Part shown: positions 9,134-18,340 of the stretch, in pieces
Layout of the letters: each line of letters starts with the position of its first letter
Position numbering within the stretch: the stretch's first letter is position 1
Source: Alphaproteobacteria bacterium
Lineage (GTDB): Bacteria > Pseudomonadota > Alphaproteobacteria > Rhodospirillales > Rhodospirillaceae
Direction of reading: 5' to 3'
Length of the DNA: 64,000 nucleotides
Assembly (NCBI GenBank): GCA_030835385.1
Contig: JAURPI010000015.1
Coordinates: forward strand, 104,839 to 168,838
The notes under the pieces: generated by a model
The model's input: the letters and a program-made list of their open reading frames with translations, nothing else
What the model was told of the DNA's origin: nothing
Database searches by the model: none
Made by a program: the position numbers and the translations under genes

Positions 9134-9451
9134 TTATTCTTCAGGAGCAACAGTCAGGCTGAGGCCGTCTAGCTCATCGGTCATCGTCACCTGACAGCTC
9201 AAACGCGAATTGTTGGGCTTGTATGTTTCCGTTTCCTCAACCAGCTCTTGTTCGTCATCTGACCGCGCTGGAATTTTATCCGCCCAAGAATCATCGATAA
9301 AAATGTGGCAGGTCGCGCAGGAACAACAGCCGCCACAGATGGCCTCTACATCCATATCGTTGTCGCGCAGGATTTCCATCAAAGTAGTGCCTGCTTTAGC
9401 CTCGATTTGATGCTGATCGCCAGCGCGATTGGTTACATAAAGGGTCGACAT
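9134..9451 (-). CDS. Adrenodoxin-type 2Fe-2S ferredoxin
   Basis: Small soluble electron carrier, 105 residues. Seen: cluster cysteines C39, C45 and C48 (C-x5-C-x2-C within CGGCCSCATCH) and C86 near the C-terminus, with acidic patches (DDEQELVEETE) typical of the vertebrate/putidaredoxin type. Such ferredoxins feed electrons to P450s or Rieske oxygenases; two Rieske proteins lie in this window (13.8 and 39.3 kb), and no ferredoxin reductase is seen. It stands alone between convergent and divergent neighbours. Two extra cysteines (C42 or C43) lie inside the loop. Confidence 0.93.
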   Translation of the reverse strand: MSTLYVTNRAGDQHQIEAKAGTTLMEILRDNDMDVEAICGGCCSCATCHIFIDDSWADKIPARSDDEQELVEETETYKPNNSRLSCQVTMTDELDGLSLTVAPEE

Positions 9452-9552
9452 TGGGATAATCTCCGAACCGAATTAAATACGTTGTGGGGCTCGTACCCCA
9501 TAGGCGGGGCTCCGGGCAACCCCCTACGTGCCTTCTTTAAGCACCGAACCTC

Positions 9553-10851
9553 TTGCATCAGCGCGGCAGAGGGCGAGATAATCGGCGAACCAAACAATTT
9601 ATTTGTTCTCGGAGTACCCACGCCTTGGCCAATACTCTCCCTCCAACATACGACCGCAATGGGCGTCACCCATTGTCTCCAAAGGTCGACCACGATGAAA
9701 TCGCCCGGTTCAATTTTCTAACGAATCTCAATGTCCACATTGGGCAACGCGTGTCACCAGGGAATCGAACTGCCTTTGATAACCGCGTGAGCCCTAAGTT
9801 TAAGCAAAAAACAGGGCGCCCGCTGGAAACCCGCCAACAGGTCCGGGACGCGATGAAGAAGGACCCCTTCTATCAGTGTTGGGCGGCACTACGTCGTAAC
9901 ACCATGGAGCAACGTCAACAAGCCGGTCGGCATGTGGTCTTGCGCCAACTAGACGATTTGATAGAGCGCGCGAAAGAGCACAACGACGGCAAAGAGACTT
10001 TAAAAATTGACCCCAGCGCCGAAGCTCCCCGTTACCTAGCGGCAGTAGACAACCACTGCATGCCGGGCAGCTACTACACAGAGATCGTGCCAGACGATGT
10101 TTTGGCCGGTGCCAACTACGAAACCGGGCTGTTTGTCACCACCGCAGGTTCAATGTCGTCAAAGGGAGATGGTGGTGGGCGGTCTATCGTGAACTTTGTG
10201 CGAGATCGTTTTCCTGACTTCTCGCCGAAACGCATTCTGGATCTTGGTGCGGGAATTGGTGCCAATACTTTGCCTTTAGCATCAGCCTATCCAGATGCAG
10301 AGGTGGTGGCTGTTGATGTAGGCGCGCCTATGCTTCGGTGGGGCCATGCGCGTGCGCAAGTCCTTGGCCATGACAATGTCCGTTTCATTCACTCAGACGG
10401 CGATACTGTAGATTTTGAACCCAACAGCTTTGACTGGGTGCAAACGACAATGTTTTGGCATGAAACGTCAACGTCAGCGATCCAAAGCATGATGAAGAAG
10501 GCCTATGACCTGATAACACCAGGCGGCTTGTTCTTAAACGTTGAACAACCAAATTTTAAACCAGAGACATCGTTGTTTGATCAGTTCACGCGGGATTGGG
10601 ACGCCTGGTACAATAACGAGCCATTTTGGTCCAAGCTGCATGTTATGGATGTCTTCGAAGTTATGAAGGCGGCCGGTTTTCAGTCAGACAAAATGTTTGA
10701 TGGAGGTACGGAAGCCGATATTGAGCGAGGTCAATTCCAATCTTGGTCGAGCACGGTATCTCGACACAAAGCAGAAGCGAAAGACAGCGGCGACGCGAAA
10801 GACAATTCTTATAAGGGCGAGCGGTGGTATCTGTTCGGCGGCTGGAAATAA
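9553..10851 (+). CDS. SAM-dependent methyltransferase
   Basis: Methyltransferase with a long N-terminal helical domain and a C-terminal Rossmann domain. Seen: motif I ILDLGAGIGANTLP near residue 230, VVAVDVG (acidic ribose-binding strand end), SFDWVQTTMFWHE as motif IV, and ITPGGLFLNVEQP as post-motif. Substrate unknown. The first ATG (9553) has no ribosome-binding site and the first 24 residues look random; a TTG at 9625 with GGAG 10 bases upstream is a likely alternative start. The 120-residue unknown protein follows by 24 bases and is probably co-transcribed. The C-terminus is rich in Lys/Asp and may be disordered. Confidence 0.82.
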   Translation: MHQRGRGRDNRRTKQFICSRSTHALANTLPPTYDRNGRHPLSPKVDHDEIARFNFLTNLNVHIGQRVSPGNRTAFDNRVSPKFKQKTGRPLETRQQVRDAMKKDPFYQCWAALRRNTMEQRQQAGRHVVLRQLDDLIERAKEHNDGKETLKIDPSAEAPRYLAAVDNHCMPGSYYTEIVPDDVLAGANYETGLFVTTAGSMSSKGDGGGRSIVNFVRDRFPDFSPKRILDLGAGIGANTLPLASAYPDAEVVAVDVGAPMLRWGHARAQVLGHDNVRFIHSDGDTVDFEPNSFDWVQTTMFWHETSTSAIQSMMKKAYDLITPGGLFLNVEQPNFKPETSLFDQFTRDWDAWYNNEPFWSKLHVMDVFEVMKAAGFQSDKMFDGGTEADIERGQFQSWSSTVSRHKAEAKDSGDAKDNSYKGERWYLFGGWK

Positions 10852-10875
10852 AAATAGGGAACTCTGGGGAACACC

Positions 10876-11238
10876 ATGACAGACATTGACGTCAACAAAC
10901 TCGCCAACGCCAAATCCAAAGGCAAACGTCCCTACTTTTTCGATGACCCCGCTGTTGAACGGGTCCTCTCCATCACCATGGCTGTCGCAACGGAATTGGC
11001 GGTGACACGTGAGCGACTAGACACTGTTGAACGCCTCCTCGAAGCAGGCAAGAGTGTTACAAAAGCCAACATTGATGCTTACCGCCCTGACGATGATGCC
11101 TCTAAAGAACGCCAACAATGGCACGCCGATTACATCGCCCGCATTCTTCGTATCGTACACCAAGAACTTGAGGCGGTTGAAAACGAAGCCCTAAACGCAG
11201 ACCCCGAGAAACTAGCCGACGACTTCGCTGCGACTTAA
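10876..11238 (+). CDS. Hypothetical protein (120 aa), possibly coiled-coil
   Basis: No family recognised. Seen: a short basic N-terminus, then YFFDDPAVERV and two predicted amphipathic helices rich in Glu/Leu/Val (residues 35-58 and 85-110). No signal peptide or membrane span. A purine-rich GGGGAA precedes the ATG. It follows the methyltransferase closely, so it may be a partner. Its TAA stop overlaps the TAA of the convergent hydrolase gene in a shared TTAA. The residue composition looks coding rather than random. Confidence 0.75.
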   Translation: MTDIDVNKLANAKSKGKRPYFFDDPAVERVLSITMAVATELAVTRERLDTVERLLEAGKSVTKANIDAYRPDDDASKERQQWHADYIARILRIVHQELEAVENEALNADPEKLADDFAAT

Positions 11239-12023
11239 CCGATCCCTAATAGAATTTCAGTAGTTTCTTTCGGCGCGGTGACCATTAAATCGTGGCCTGC
11301 ATCCAACGTAATGTAATCCCACTCTGAGTCAGCGTTGACCATCTCTGCAACTGGGTCAGCCTCGCCGCTGGCCATGCGCGGGTTTTTAGTACAGCGAACG
11401 AACGTCTTAGGTACACCTGCCGGACCACCGTAGTCATAAACAACCGCTTCCATTAGTGTCGGAAGTGGATGCTCAACCAAACGGCTGCCCACCCAATCGT
11501 AGAGCATATGACCCTCGGGTATTCCGAGAAAATCCATGCCCGGTTTAGCCATCAGATATCCGTCTTTGGCTTCTGGAATTCGCGCCTCACCGACACCAGG
11601 GGGCAAGAATGCTTTGCCATCAGTTGGTAATACCGCGTCCAGATAAACAACCTGTTTAATTCTGTCTTTGACTCTGTCCGTAACCCAGCTGACCACGTGA
11701 CCTGCATAGGAATGGCCGACCAAAACCACATCGCTTAGGTCTTCAAATTCGAATAGATTCACGATGTCGTTCACATGGGTAGTCAAGTTAACATCTGGGT
11801 TGCGCAAATGAACCCGATCGCCAAGGCCGGTTAGAGATGGCGACAACACTCGATGACCCGCAGCTTCCAGCCCATCTTTGACATATCGCCAACACCAACC
11901 ACCGTGCCATGCGCCATGCACGAGAACGTAGGTCTTTTTATTTTCTGCTTTAACGGCACCACCACCCGCGTTAGCAGCAAACGCTATTACGGCGGTACTG
12001 AGGACAAGCTCGCGTCTGGTCAT
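11235..12023 (-). CDS. Exported alpha/beta hydrolase (EstC-like)
   Basis: Serine esterase-type alpha/beta hydrolase, 262 residues. Seen: an N-terminal export signal beginning MTRREL with a hydrophobic core ending near AANAGG, resembling a Tat-type signal; oxyanion region VLVHGAWHGGWCW at 34-46; nucleophile elbow GHSYAG (S105); and late GHD supplying the catalytic His. The layout resembles EstC/salicylate-esterase-like proteins acting on small esters. Start chosen at ATG 12023, preceded by AGGAGAG; a longer in-frame ATG at 12119 is unlikely. It is divergent from the ABC transporter operon and may supply or modify an imported compound, which is inference. Confidence 0.87.
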   Translation of the reverse strand: MTRRELVLSTAVIAFAANAGGGAVKAENKKTYVLVHGAWHGGWCWRYVKDGLEAAGHRVLSPSLTGLGDRVHLRNPDVNLTTHVNDIVNLFEFEDLSDVVLVGHSYAGHVVSWVTDRVKDRIKQVVYLDAVLPTDGKAFLPPGVGEARIPEAKDGYLMAKPGMDFLGIPEGHMLYDWVGSRLVEHPLPTLMEAVVYDYGGPAGVPKTFVRCTKNPRMASGEADPVAEMVNADSEWDYITLDAGHDLMVTAPKETTEILLGIG

Positions 12024-12154
12024 TTTTCTCTCCTGAAGATCATTTTGTATGGCAGCATGATCGATCACTCCTTGCGAACCAAGGTCATTTTCAAACATCA
12101 TACATAACTGTGAAGGCAATAATGGCCGTGCTCTTTGACTTATAGGGACATCCC

Positions 12155-13729
12155 ATGCGTTTACTCACGCAGCTGACTGTTATTTTATTTTGTATTCTTG
12201 CCCTGCCAGCTTCCGCGGAGACGGTGCTAAATCGCTCCGGCGGAAGCGACCCCTCCTCCTTGGACCCCCAAAAAGCAACGGGGAACACCGCTGCTCCGAT
12301 TTTGAACGAGCTATTCGTTGGGTTGCTCACAACAGACGAAAACGGACGCATGACCTATGGGCTTGCAGAGAGTCACACGATGTCTGACCACGGACTTGTT
12401 TGGGAATACAAACTGCGGGACGGACTGAAGTGGTCTGATGGCACTGCACTCACAGCAAAGGACGTCGCGTGGTCACTGCAACGCCTTATGCTGCCCAAAA
12501 CGGCTGCCCGCTATGCCCAATTCTTTTACTCGGTGAAGAACGGGCGCCCGGTCAACGCTGGTCAGGCCCCACCTGAAAGCCTAGGCATTACATCGCCAGA
12601 CGACAAGACTGTGAGAATTGAACTAAGCGCACCCAATCCACTTCTCCCTCAAGCGCTTAGCAGCTTCTCAGCCATGCCGTCTCCACGCCACAAAGTGGAA
12701 GAACTTGGCGACGACTGGACCAAACCGGGCCAGTTTGTATCTAACGGTGCCTACGTGTTGGACGAATGGCTTCCAGGTACACGCCTGACGCTTAAGAAGA
12801 ACCCGAATTTCTACGACGCACAAAACGTGGAGATCGATACGGTCAATTTTTATCCGACACAAAATCTAAACACAGTGTTCAATCGTTTTAGAGCTGGCGA
12901 GTTGGATGCCATTCTCAATTTCCCTCCAGAGCAAATATCTTGGATTAAAGAGAATATCCCCGACGAACTTCGTATTTCGCCGACTCTCGGCATTTACTAC
13001 TTTTTGATCAATGCAAAGAAACCACCCTTTGATGATATCCGTGTACGCAAGGCGCTGGCACTTGCCTTTGATCGTGAAGCCCTCATAGACAGACTACTCA
13101 ATACAGGTGTCATTCCTGCCTACAGCTTTGTTTCGCCGGTGGTTGAGGGTTATGACGTTGCCCGTGCGTCAATCGCCGACATGCCTATGGCTGACCGCAT
13201 CGCTGATGCCCATCGTTTAATGAGCGAAGCTGGGTATGGGGGCAACAATCCCGTTACATTTGAACTTGCCTACGACACCCAGGAAGAAAACCGGAAAATT
13301 GCTGTTGCGATGAAATCCATGTGGGCGGCCTTGGGCTTCAACGCAGAATTAATGGATACGGAATTTCGCAATCTCAACCGCAAAGCCCGTACCCGTGATT
13401 ACGACATTATGCGTTGGGCCTGGTTCTCTCCGTTTAATGATGCTTCTGGCTATTTAAACCTATTGCGCACCGGAGATCCGAGTAACTACGTGGATTATGC
13501 GAATCCTGAATTCAATGCTCTTATGAATCAGGCAAACTCCATTTCTGACCAAGAGCAACGCAATACGCTTATGCGACAAGCTGAACAGATTCTGATGGAA
13601 GATTATGTTATCATCCCGGTCTTTCATTATGTCAGCCGACGGCTGGTAAAGACGTATATCGATGGGTGGAACGAAAACGCCCGCAACAATTATCTTGCAC
13701 GGTACATGACGGTAAATCGCCCAGACTAA
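12155..13729 (+). CDS. ABC transporter substrate-binding protein, peptide/opine type (SBP_bac_5)
   Basis: Periplasmic binding protein, 524 residues. Seen: signal peptide of about 22 residues ending LPASA; then SLDPQKATGN, WEYKLRDGLKWSDGTALTA (shortened family motif), YVLDEWLPG, and VRKALALAFDREALI, all typical of OppA/DppA-like cluster C proteins. First gene of a plus-strand unit followed by a Rieske oxygenase and two permeases. Such proteins bind oligopeptides but also many non-peptide ligands such as glycosides, opines and nickel chelates; the oxygenase in the operon hints at a non-peptide ligand. Confidence 0.92.
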   Translation: MRLLTQLTVILFCILALPASAETVLNRSGGSDPSSLDPQKATGNTAAPILNELFVGLLTTDENGRMTYGLAESHTMSDHGLVWEYKLRDGLKWSDGTALTAKDVAWSLQRLMLPKTAARYAQFFYSVKNGRPVNAGQAPPESLGITSPDDKTVRIELSAPNPLLPQALSSFSAMPSPRHKVEELGDDWTKPGQFVSNGAYVLDEWLPGTRLTLKKNPNFYDAQNVEIDTVNFYPTQNLNTVFNRFRAGELDAILNFPPEQISWIKENIPDELRISPTLGIYYFLINAKKPPFDDIRVRKALALAFDREALIDRLLNTGVIPAYSFVSPVVEGYDVARASIADMPMADRIADAHRLMSEAGYGGNNPVTFELAYDTQEENRKIAVAMKSMWAALGFNAELMDTEFRNLNRKARTRDYDIMRWAWFSPFNDASGYLNLLRTGDPSNYVDYANPEFNALMNQANSISDQEQRNTLMRQAEQILMEDYVIIPVFHYVSRRLVKTYIDGWNENARNNYLARYMTVNRPD

Positions 13730-13755
13730 CGCGGGCGCCAAATGGAGATACAGCT

Positions 13756-14898
13756 ATGCTTTTGAACTGCTGGTATGTCGCCGCAGAAGCTGCGGATGTC
13801 ACAAACGAACCGAAAAGCGTCCACATGTTAGGACAGGACTTTGTTCTATTTCGTGACTCCGCAAGAGAGGCGCATTGCCTGAGCGATGTGTGCGTCCATC
13901 GTGGTGGATCGCTTTGCCGCGGCAAGGTCGTCGATAACGCCGTCGAATGCCCCTATCATGGTTGGCGCTTTGACGGCGACGGCAATTGCGTAGCTATTCC
14001 GTCCATGGGTGAGGATGCCACGATTCCGAAGCGAGCACGGGTGGATTCTTATCCAACGGTAGAAAAATATGGCTGGCTCTGGGTATTCCTCGGAGACGCA
14101 ACAGAGTCCGAACGCCCACCCCTGCCAGACTATTTCCCAGAATACGAAGCGATGGAACAAGGCGCATCAGACGAGTGGAAATTTGTCCGCGGCACCTTCA
14201 TCTTCGAAGCAAACTGGGTACGCGCCATTGAGAATGGTGTTGACCACACGCACGCATTTTACGTCCACACCGATTTTGGCAATCCGGGCAAGCCCACGAT
14301 TAATGATTACGACCTTGATATCGATGACTCGAAAATCGAATCAATCACCTATGCGAAGCCTGTTAGCAAGCGTGGCGTATGGGCTGAGAAAATTGATGAG
14401 GATCGCCCCGACGTTAAAACCATGGTGCGCATCTACAAACCAGCACCTTCAATCCGCATCGAGATGCATCTCAAGCCACCGATGTGGCAAATGATTGTTT
14501 CGGGCTACACACCCATAGACGAAAACCGCACCAAAGTATGGTGGTGCCACGGCCGCAATTTCTTTACCGACGATAAATACGACGCTGACTCCCATAAGCG
14601 GGTTCTTTTGGTGTTCCAAGAAGACGCCAAAGTGATCGACTTTATTCGCCCCGCTATGGTGCCACCTACCTTGTCTGACGAACTCGCTCTCGAGAATGAC
14701 AAACACGGTATTGAGTTCCGTAAATGGGTTAAGGACCAAGAGCTGGCAGGACGAGCTCTGGATCTGAAGGCACAGCATGGCAACGATGAGATGGTCAAAG
14801 TGATACCGTCGCCAGCGCGACGAGCGGACCCGAAAAACTGGGTGCTTGATGCCGTGCCGTTGAAGCAGCCGCGACTAAAACAAGAAGTAGCCCAATAG
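13756..14898 (+). CDS. Rieske non-heme iron oxygenase, alpha subunit
   Basis: Aromatic-ring-hydroxylating-type oxygenase, 380 residues. Seen: Rieske ligands C46-x-H48 and C65-x2-H68 (CVHRGGS...CPYHGW), and the mononuclear iron motif around DHTHAFYVH with D163, H164 and H171. Start ATG 13756 is preceded by GGAG; the frame is open upstream but overlaps the binding-protein gene. It sits 26 bases after the binding protein and 34 before the permeases, so it is part of the transport operon. Electron donor may be the ferredoxin at 9.1 kb. It resembles vanillate-demethylase/phenoxybenzoate-type one-component alpha subunits; substrate unknown. Confidence 0.9.
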   Translation: MLLNCWYVAAEAADVTNEPKSVHMLGQDFVLFRDSAREAHCLSDVCVHRGGSLCRGKVVDNAVECPYHGWRFDGDGNCVAIPSMGEDATIPKRARVDSYPTVEKYGWLWVFLGDATESERPPLPDYFPEYEAMEQGASDEWKFVRGTFIFEANWVRAIENGVDHTHAFYVHTDFGNPGKPTINDYDLDIDDSKIESITYAKPVSKRGVWAEKIDEDRPDVKTMVRIYKPAPSIRIEMHLKPPMWQMIVSGYTPIDENRTKVWWCHGRNFFTDDKYDADSHKRVLLVFQEDAKVIDFIRPAMVPPTLSDELALENDKHGIEFRKWVKDQELAGRALDLKAQHGNDEMVKVIPSPARRADPKNWVLDAVPLKQPRLKQEVAQ

Positions 14899-14932
14899 AG
14901 AGAAATCCCAAGCCGTTGGTGGTGTTGATCTC

Positions 14933-15889
14933 ATGACGTCTTATGCCCTGCGCCGCTTGATTATCGCAGCTCCGACCCTGTTCATGATCGTCACATTATC
15001 ATTTTTTATGATGCATCTGGCGCCGGGTGGTCCATTTGATGCGGAAGCGTCACTTGAACCTGAGGTAATCGCAAACCTCGAAGCTGCGTATGACTTGGAC
15101 AAGCCCATCATCGTTCAATACGGATTCTATTTGGGCAAAGTAGCCCGCGGTGACTTTGGACCTTCCATCATTTATATCGATCGTACCGTCACGGAACTCC
15201 TCGTTATTGGTCTGCCAGTCAGCATAAAACTTGGGCTTTCCGCAATGATTTTAGCTCTTGCAGTTGGTGGTAGCCTTGGCGTAATCGCCGCCCTCCGTCG
15301 CAATTCTTTAACGGACTATGCGGTCATGGGCGTTGCCATGACCGGTATCGCGGTACCGAGCTTTGTGATGGCGCCTTTGATGAGCCTACTTTTCGGTGTG
15401 GTTCTGAAAATACTCCCCGTCGCCTCCCTTGAACCGCGCGGTGGACTGGCAGAAGCGTTGCCGATGCTGGCACCAATCACACCCTATATCTTACCGGTGG
15501 TTGCGCTGGCTTTGCCTCAGATTGCGATCCTCGCCCGACTCACCCGTGGCGCCATGATTGAAACTCTTCGACAGAACTATATCCGCACGGCACGCGCGAA
15601 AGGTCTCGGACAACGCAACGTCGTCTGGACGCATGCACTAAAGTCAGCGTCCCTTCCCGTGATTAGCTATCTTGGCCCGGCGGCGGCCTCCATTCTTACA
15701 GGGTCTGTCGTGATTGAGCAGATCTTTCAACTGCCGGGCATGGGGCGCTTCTTTATTCAAGGCGCAATCAACCGGGACTACCCCCTCGTCCTGGGTATCG
15801 TCGTGGTTTACGCGCTGGCTGTCATACTTCTCAACCTGATTGTTGACTTGATGTACGGGTTGCTCGACCCGAAAGTGAAGGTGGAGTAA
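14933..15889 (+). CDS. ABC transporter permease, DppB/OppB family
   Basis: Inner-membrane subunit, 318 residues, with about six transmembrane helices (first at residues 9-29). Seen: MHLAPGGPFD after the first helix, the family signature, and the cytoplasmic EAA loop IETLRQNYIRTARAKGLGQ that docks the ATPase. It pairs with the next gene, overlapping it by TAATG (last base of stop shared with ATG at 15889). No ATPase gene follows. Confidence 0.94.
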   Translation: MTSYALRRLIIAAPTLFMIVTLSFFMMHLAPGGPFDAEASLEPEVIANLEAAYDLDKPIIVQYGFYLGKVARGDFGPSIIYIDRTVTELLVIGLPVSIKLGLSAMILALAVGGSLGVIAALRRNSLTDYAVMGVAMTGIAVPSFVMAPLMSLLFGVVLKILPVASLEPRGGLAEALPMLAPITPYILPVVALALPQIAILARLTRGAMIETLRQNYIRTARAKGLGQRNVVWTHALKSASLPVISYLGPAAASILTGSVVIEQIFQLPGMGRFFIQGAINRDYPLVLGIVVVYALAVILLNLIVDLMYGLLDPKVKVE

Positions 15890-16800
15890 TGGCCTTGCTA
15901 GCCGCACAACGAAATGCCCATGAGGCATTGATGGCAGACGCCGCCGCCATCAAGGGTCGATCCTTATGGGAAGATGCCGGGCGCCGGTTCAGAGCTAACA
16001 AAGCTGCAATGGCTGGTGTAATCGTCCTTGGGCTAATCACACTTTGTGCCATCGTTGCACCGTCACTGAGCCCCCATACGATTGATGATTTAGACTGGAT
16101 GAATATTGGTGCGCCACCGTCATTGGAGAACGGGCATTGGTTCGGCACTGACGACACTGGCAAAGATATGTTCGTCTTAACCTGGATGGGTGCGCGCGTT
16201 TCCCTGATCATCGGCGTGATGACCACCGCTGTCGCCCTCTCTATCGGTGTGATCTATGGTGCGACGGCGGGGTATGTCGGCGGCCGGACCGACAACGCGA
16301 TGATGCGGTTTGTTGACGTGTTATACGCTCTGCCCCTGCTGTTTTTCATCATTATTTTGGTCACAGTATTTGGCCGGAACATTTACCTAGTATTCCTCGC
16401 CATAGGGTGTGTCGAATGGTTGACCATGGCGCGCATCGTTCGCGGCCAAACCCTATCTGTAAAACAAAAAGAATTTATTGAAGCGGCACGAGCCAGTGGC
16501 GCCGGACCCGCAGCCATCATCGGACGCCATGTCCTACCCAATGTTGTCGGCCCAGTGATTGTGTATGTCACCTTACTGGTGCCAACGAACATCTTGGTCG
16601 AGAGCTATCTCAGTTTTCTTGGACTAGGGGTGAAAGAACCTCTCACCAGTTGGGGTGTCCTCATTTCACGCGGCGCAAACAGTATCGAGTCCGCGCCCTG
16701 GCTACTGCTGATCCCAGCCACATGCCTGGCGATCACCATGTTCTGCTTTAATTTTATCGGGGATGGGTTGCGCGACGCACTTGATCCAAAAGATCGATAG
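15889..16800 (+). CDS. ABC transporter permease, DppC/OppC family
   Basis: Second inner-membrane subunit, 303 residues. Seen: a cytoplasmic N-terminus with FRANKAAMAGVIVL leading into helix 1, then GAPPSLENGHWFGTDDTGKD, the DppC/OppC periplasmic signature, and the EAA loop KQKEFIEAARASGAGPAAII. The C-terminal GDGLRDALDPKDR is typical. Start overlaps the previous stop. The gene ends 4 bases before the stop of the convergent binding-protein gene, leaving no space for OppD/OppF-type ATPases, which must lie elsewhere. Confidence 0.94.
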   Translation: MALLAAQRNAHEALMADAAAIKGRSLWEDAGRRFRANKAAMAGVIVLGLITLCAIVAPSLSPHTIDDLDWMNIGAPPSLENGHWFGTDDTGKDMFVLTWMGARVSLIIGVMTTAVALSIGVIYGATAGYVGGRTDNAMMRFVDVLYALPLLFFIIILVTVFGRNIYLVFLAIGCVEWLTMARIVRGQTLSVKQKEFIEAARASGAGPAAIIGRHVLPNVVGPVIVYVTLLVPTNILVESYLSFLGLGVKEPLTSWGVLISRGANSIESAPWLLLIPATCLAITMFCFNFIGDGLRDALDPKDR

Positions 16801-16804
16801 GCCG

Positions 16805-18337
16805 TTACGGACTCAAATCCATATCTGAGAAATTCATGACGTCCTGCACCGGCGCATAACCTGTAACTTTGGACGTCAGCCCATCGAAGTCGACACCCTG
16901 CCAGAGAATAATGCCTGGTGGGTGCTCTCGCTCATGTGCCAGCACGGCGCGGTAAAACGGGAGCGCAGCCTCCGCTGTCACTTGCGTACGTGCCTGTTCA
17001 AGTATGGGCAACAGTTTGTAGTCACAGTGATAGGGAGAACGATCAGGCAGGATGCCTTGGCAGACGCGGTGCCGGTACGCTGCCAATGGATCAGGACCCC
17101 GCACCAGCAGGCTGTGCAAATTGCTTGTGGCTTTGCCGAAGAACAAGTCCTGCATGTTTCGCCACGCAGGCTTACCTTGCATTTCTACATTAACGCCGAT
17201 CTTGGCAAGGTCGAGAGCAATCTGCTGGAAAAATAAAAGATCATTTGCACCGCGTGATGCCACCGACGCGGTAAGGTCAATCCCGTCGGGATAGCCTGCT
17301 TCTGCCAGCAAGGCTCGCGCAAGATCCGGATCGTACGGATAGGGCGGTAGGTCGGGGTCGTACCCGAAGGCTCCAGGGTAAGCGAGTTGCGACAATGGCT
17401 TTGCCTTGCCCTGAAGCAGGGTTTGGATAATCGCTTCTCGATTGACGGCATAGTTCAACGCCAATCTGACCTTTGGGTCCACCACCGGGCCACCATTGAC
17501 CGTCAGGAATGCAAGAAACTGAACGGTCGCCAAATTACGCAGGGCCAACCGGCCACCATCCGCTTCTATCAAACTCGCATCATCAGGCCCGAGGCCGACA
17601 ACAAAATCGACAGCACCGGAGAGAATCGCCTGTAAACGCGCGGTTTGATCCGGGATCACTTTAAAATCTAGGCCATCTAATTTAGGCGCCCGCCACGAGT
17701 CTCTGAACGCCCGCATCTCCGCACCCGACTGGTCCCAGTCCGTTACTTGAAAAGGTCCTGTCCCCACCGGGTTGGACTCATACTCAGTTCTCGGCATGGT
17801 TTCCCAGGCTTCTGGCTCTAATATGCGCCACACAGCGGCATGAATGGGGAACAATGCATCCCTCTGATTAAGCTCAACCTCGACGGTGTAATCATCTAGG
17901 GCGCGCGCCTCGGCAACTTGATACAGGGTCGTACTGATCGACCACAGTCCAGCTTCTGGACCTCGCATGTGTTTGACAGATCTAACGATTGCATCTGCTG
18001 TAAAGGGAACACCGTTTGAAAATTTAACGCCTTCACGCAATTTCAGCCGCCATGTCAACGCATCATCACTCTGCCAAGACAGCGCGAGGCCCGGACCGAT
18101 GGACCCATCTTCCCTTACAACCGTTACTGTGTCGTAGATGGCATTGAGCGGCATAATCGCTGGCATCGTTATGCCTTGATAGGCATGCCCGCGATTGGGT
18201 CCGATCAGAGAGGTGCCGATCGAAAGAATCTTGTCTGCAGAGACCGCCGGATTTGGTGCAACAACGCCACCCAGACAGAGGCTGAGAACGACTGTCGCTA
18301 TAGGAAGTAGATATTTTGATTTTGTGTTTGTTCTCAT
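16805..18337 (-). CDS. ABC transporter substrate-binding protein, peptide type (second copy)
   Basis: 510-residue cluster C binding protein. Seen: signal peptide of about 34 residues (ATVVLSLCLGG core, cut near VSA), then LTWRLKLREGVKFSNGVPF, VRSVKHMRGPEAG and VRLALNYAVNREAII. Clearly related in layout to the binding protein at 12.2 kb but with a divergent sequence, so it likely has another ligand. It is on the opposite strand from the permeases and downstream of the DUF3108-like and DUF1838 genes (4-base gap to the former), suggesting that these three exported proteins are made together and share the permease pair. Confidence 0.92.
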   Translation of the reverse strand: MRTNTKSKYLLPIATVVLSLCLGGVVAPNPAVSADKILSIGTSLIGPNRGHAYQGITMPAIMPLNAIYDTVTVVREDGSIGPGLALSWQSDDALTWRLKLREGVKFSNGVPFTADAIVRSVKHMRGPEAGLWSISTTLYQVAEARALDDYTVEVELNQRDALFPIHAAVWRILEPEAWETMPRTEYESNPVGTGPFQVTDWDQSGAEMRAFRDSWRAPKLDGLDFKVIPDQTARLQAILSGAVDFVVGLGPDDASLIEADGGRLALRNLATVQFLAFLTVNGGPVVDPKVRLALNYAVNREAIIQTLLQGKAKPLSQLAYPGAFGYDPDLPPYPYDPDLARALLAEAGYPDGIDLTASVASRGANDLLFFQQIALDLAKIGVNVEMQGKPAWRNMQDLFFGKATSNLHSLLVRGPDPLAAYRHRVCQGILPDRSPYHCDYKLLPILEQARTQVTAEAALPFYRAVLAHEREHPPGIILWQGVDFDGLTSKVTGYAPVQDVMNFSDMDLSP

Positions 18338-18340
18338 AGG

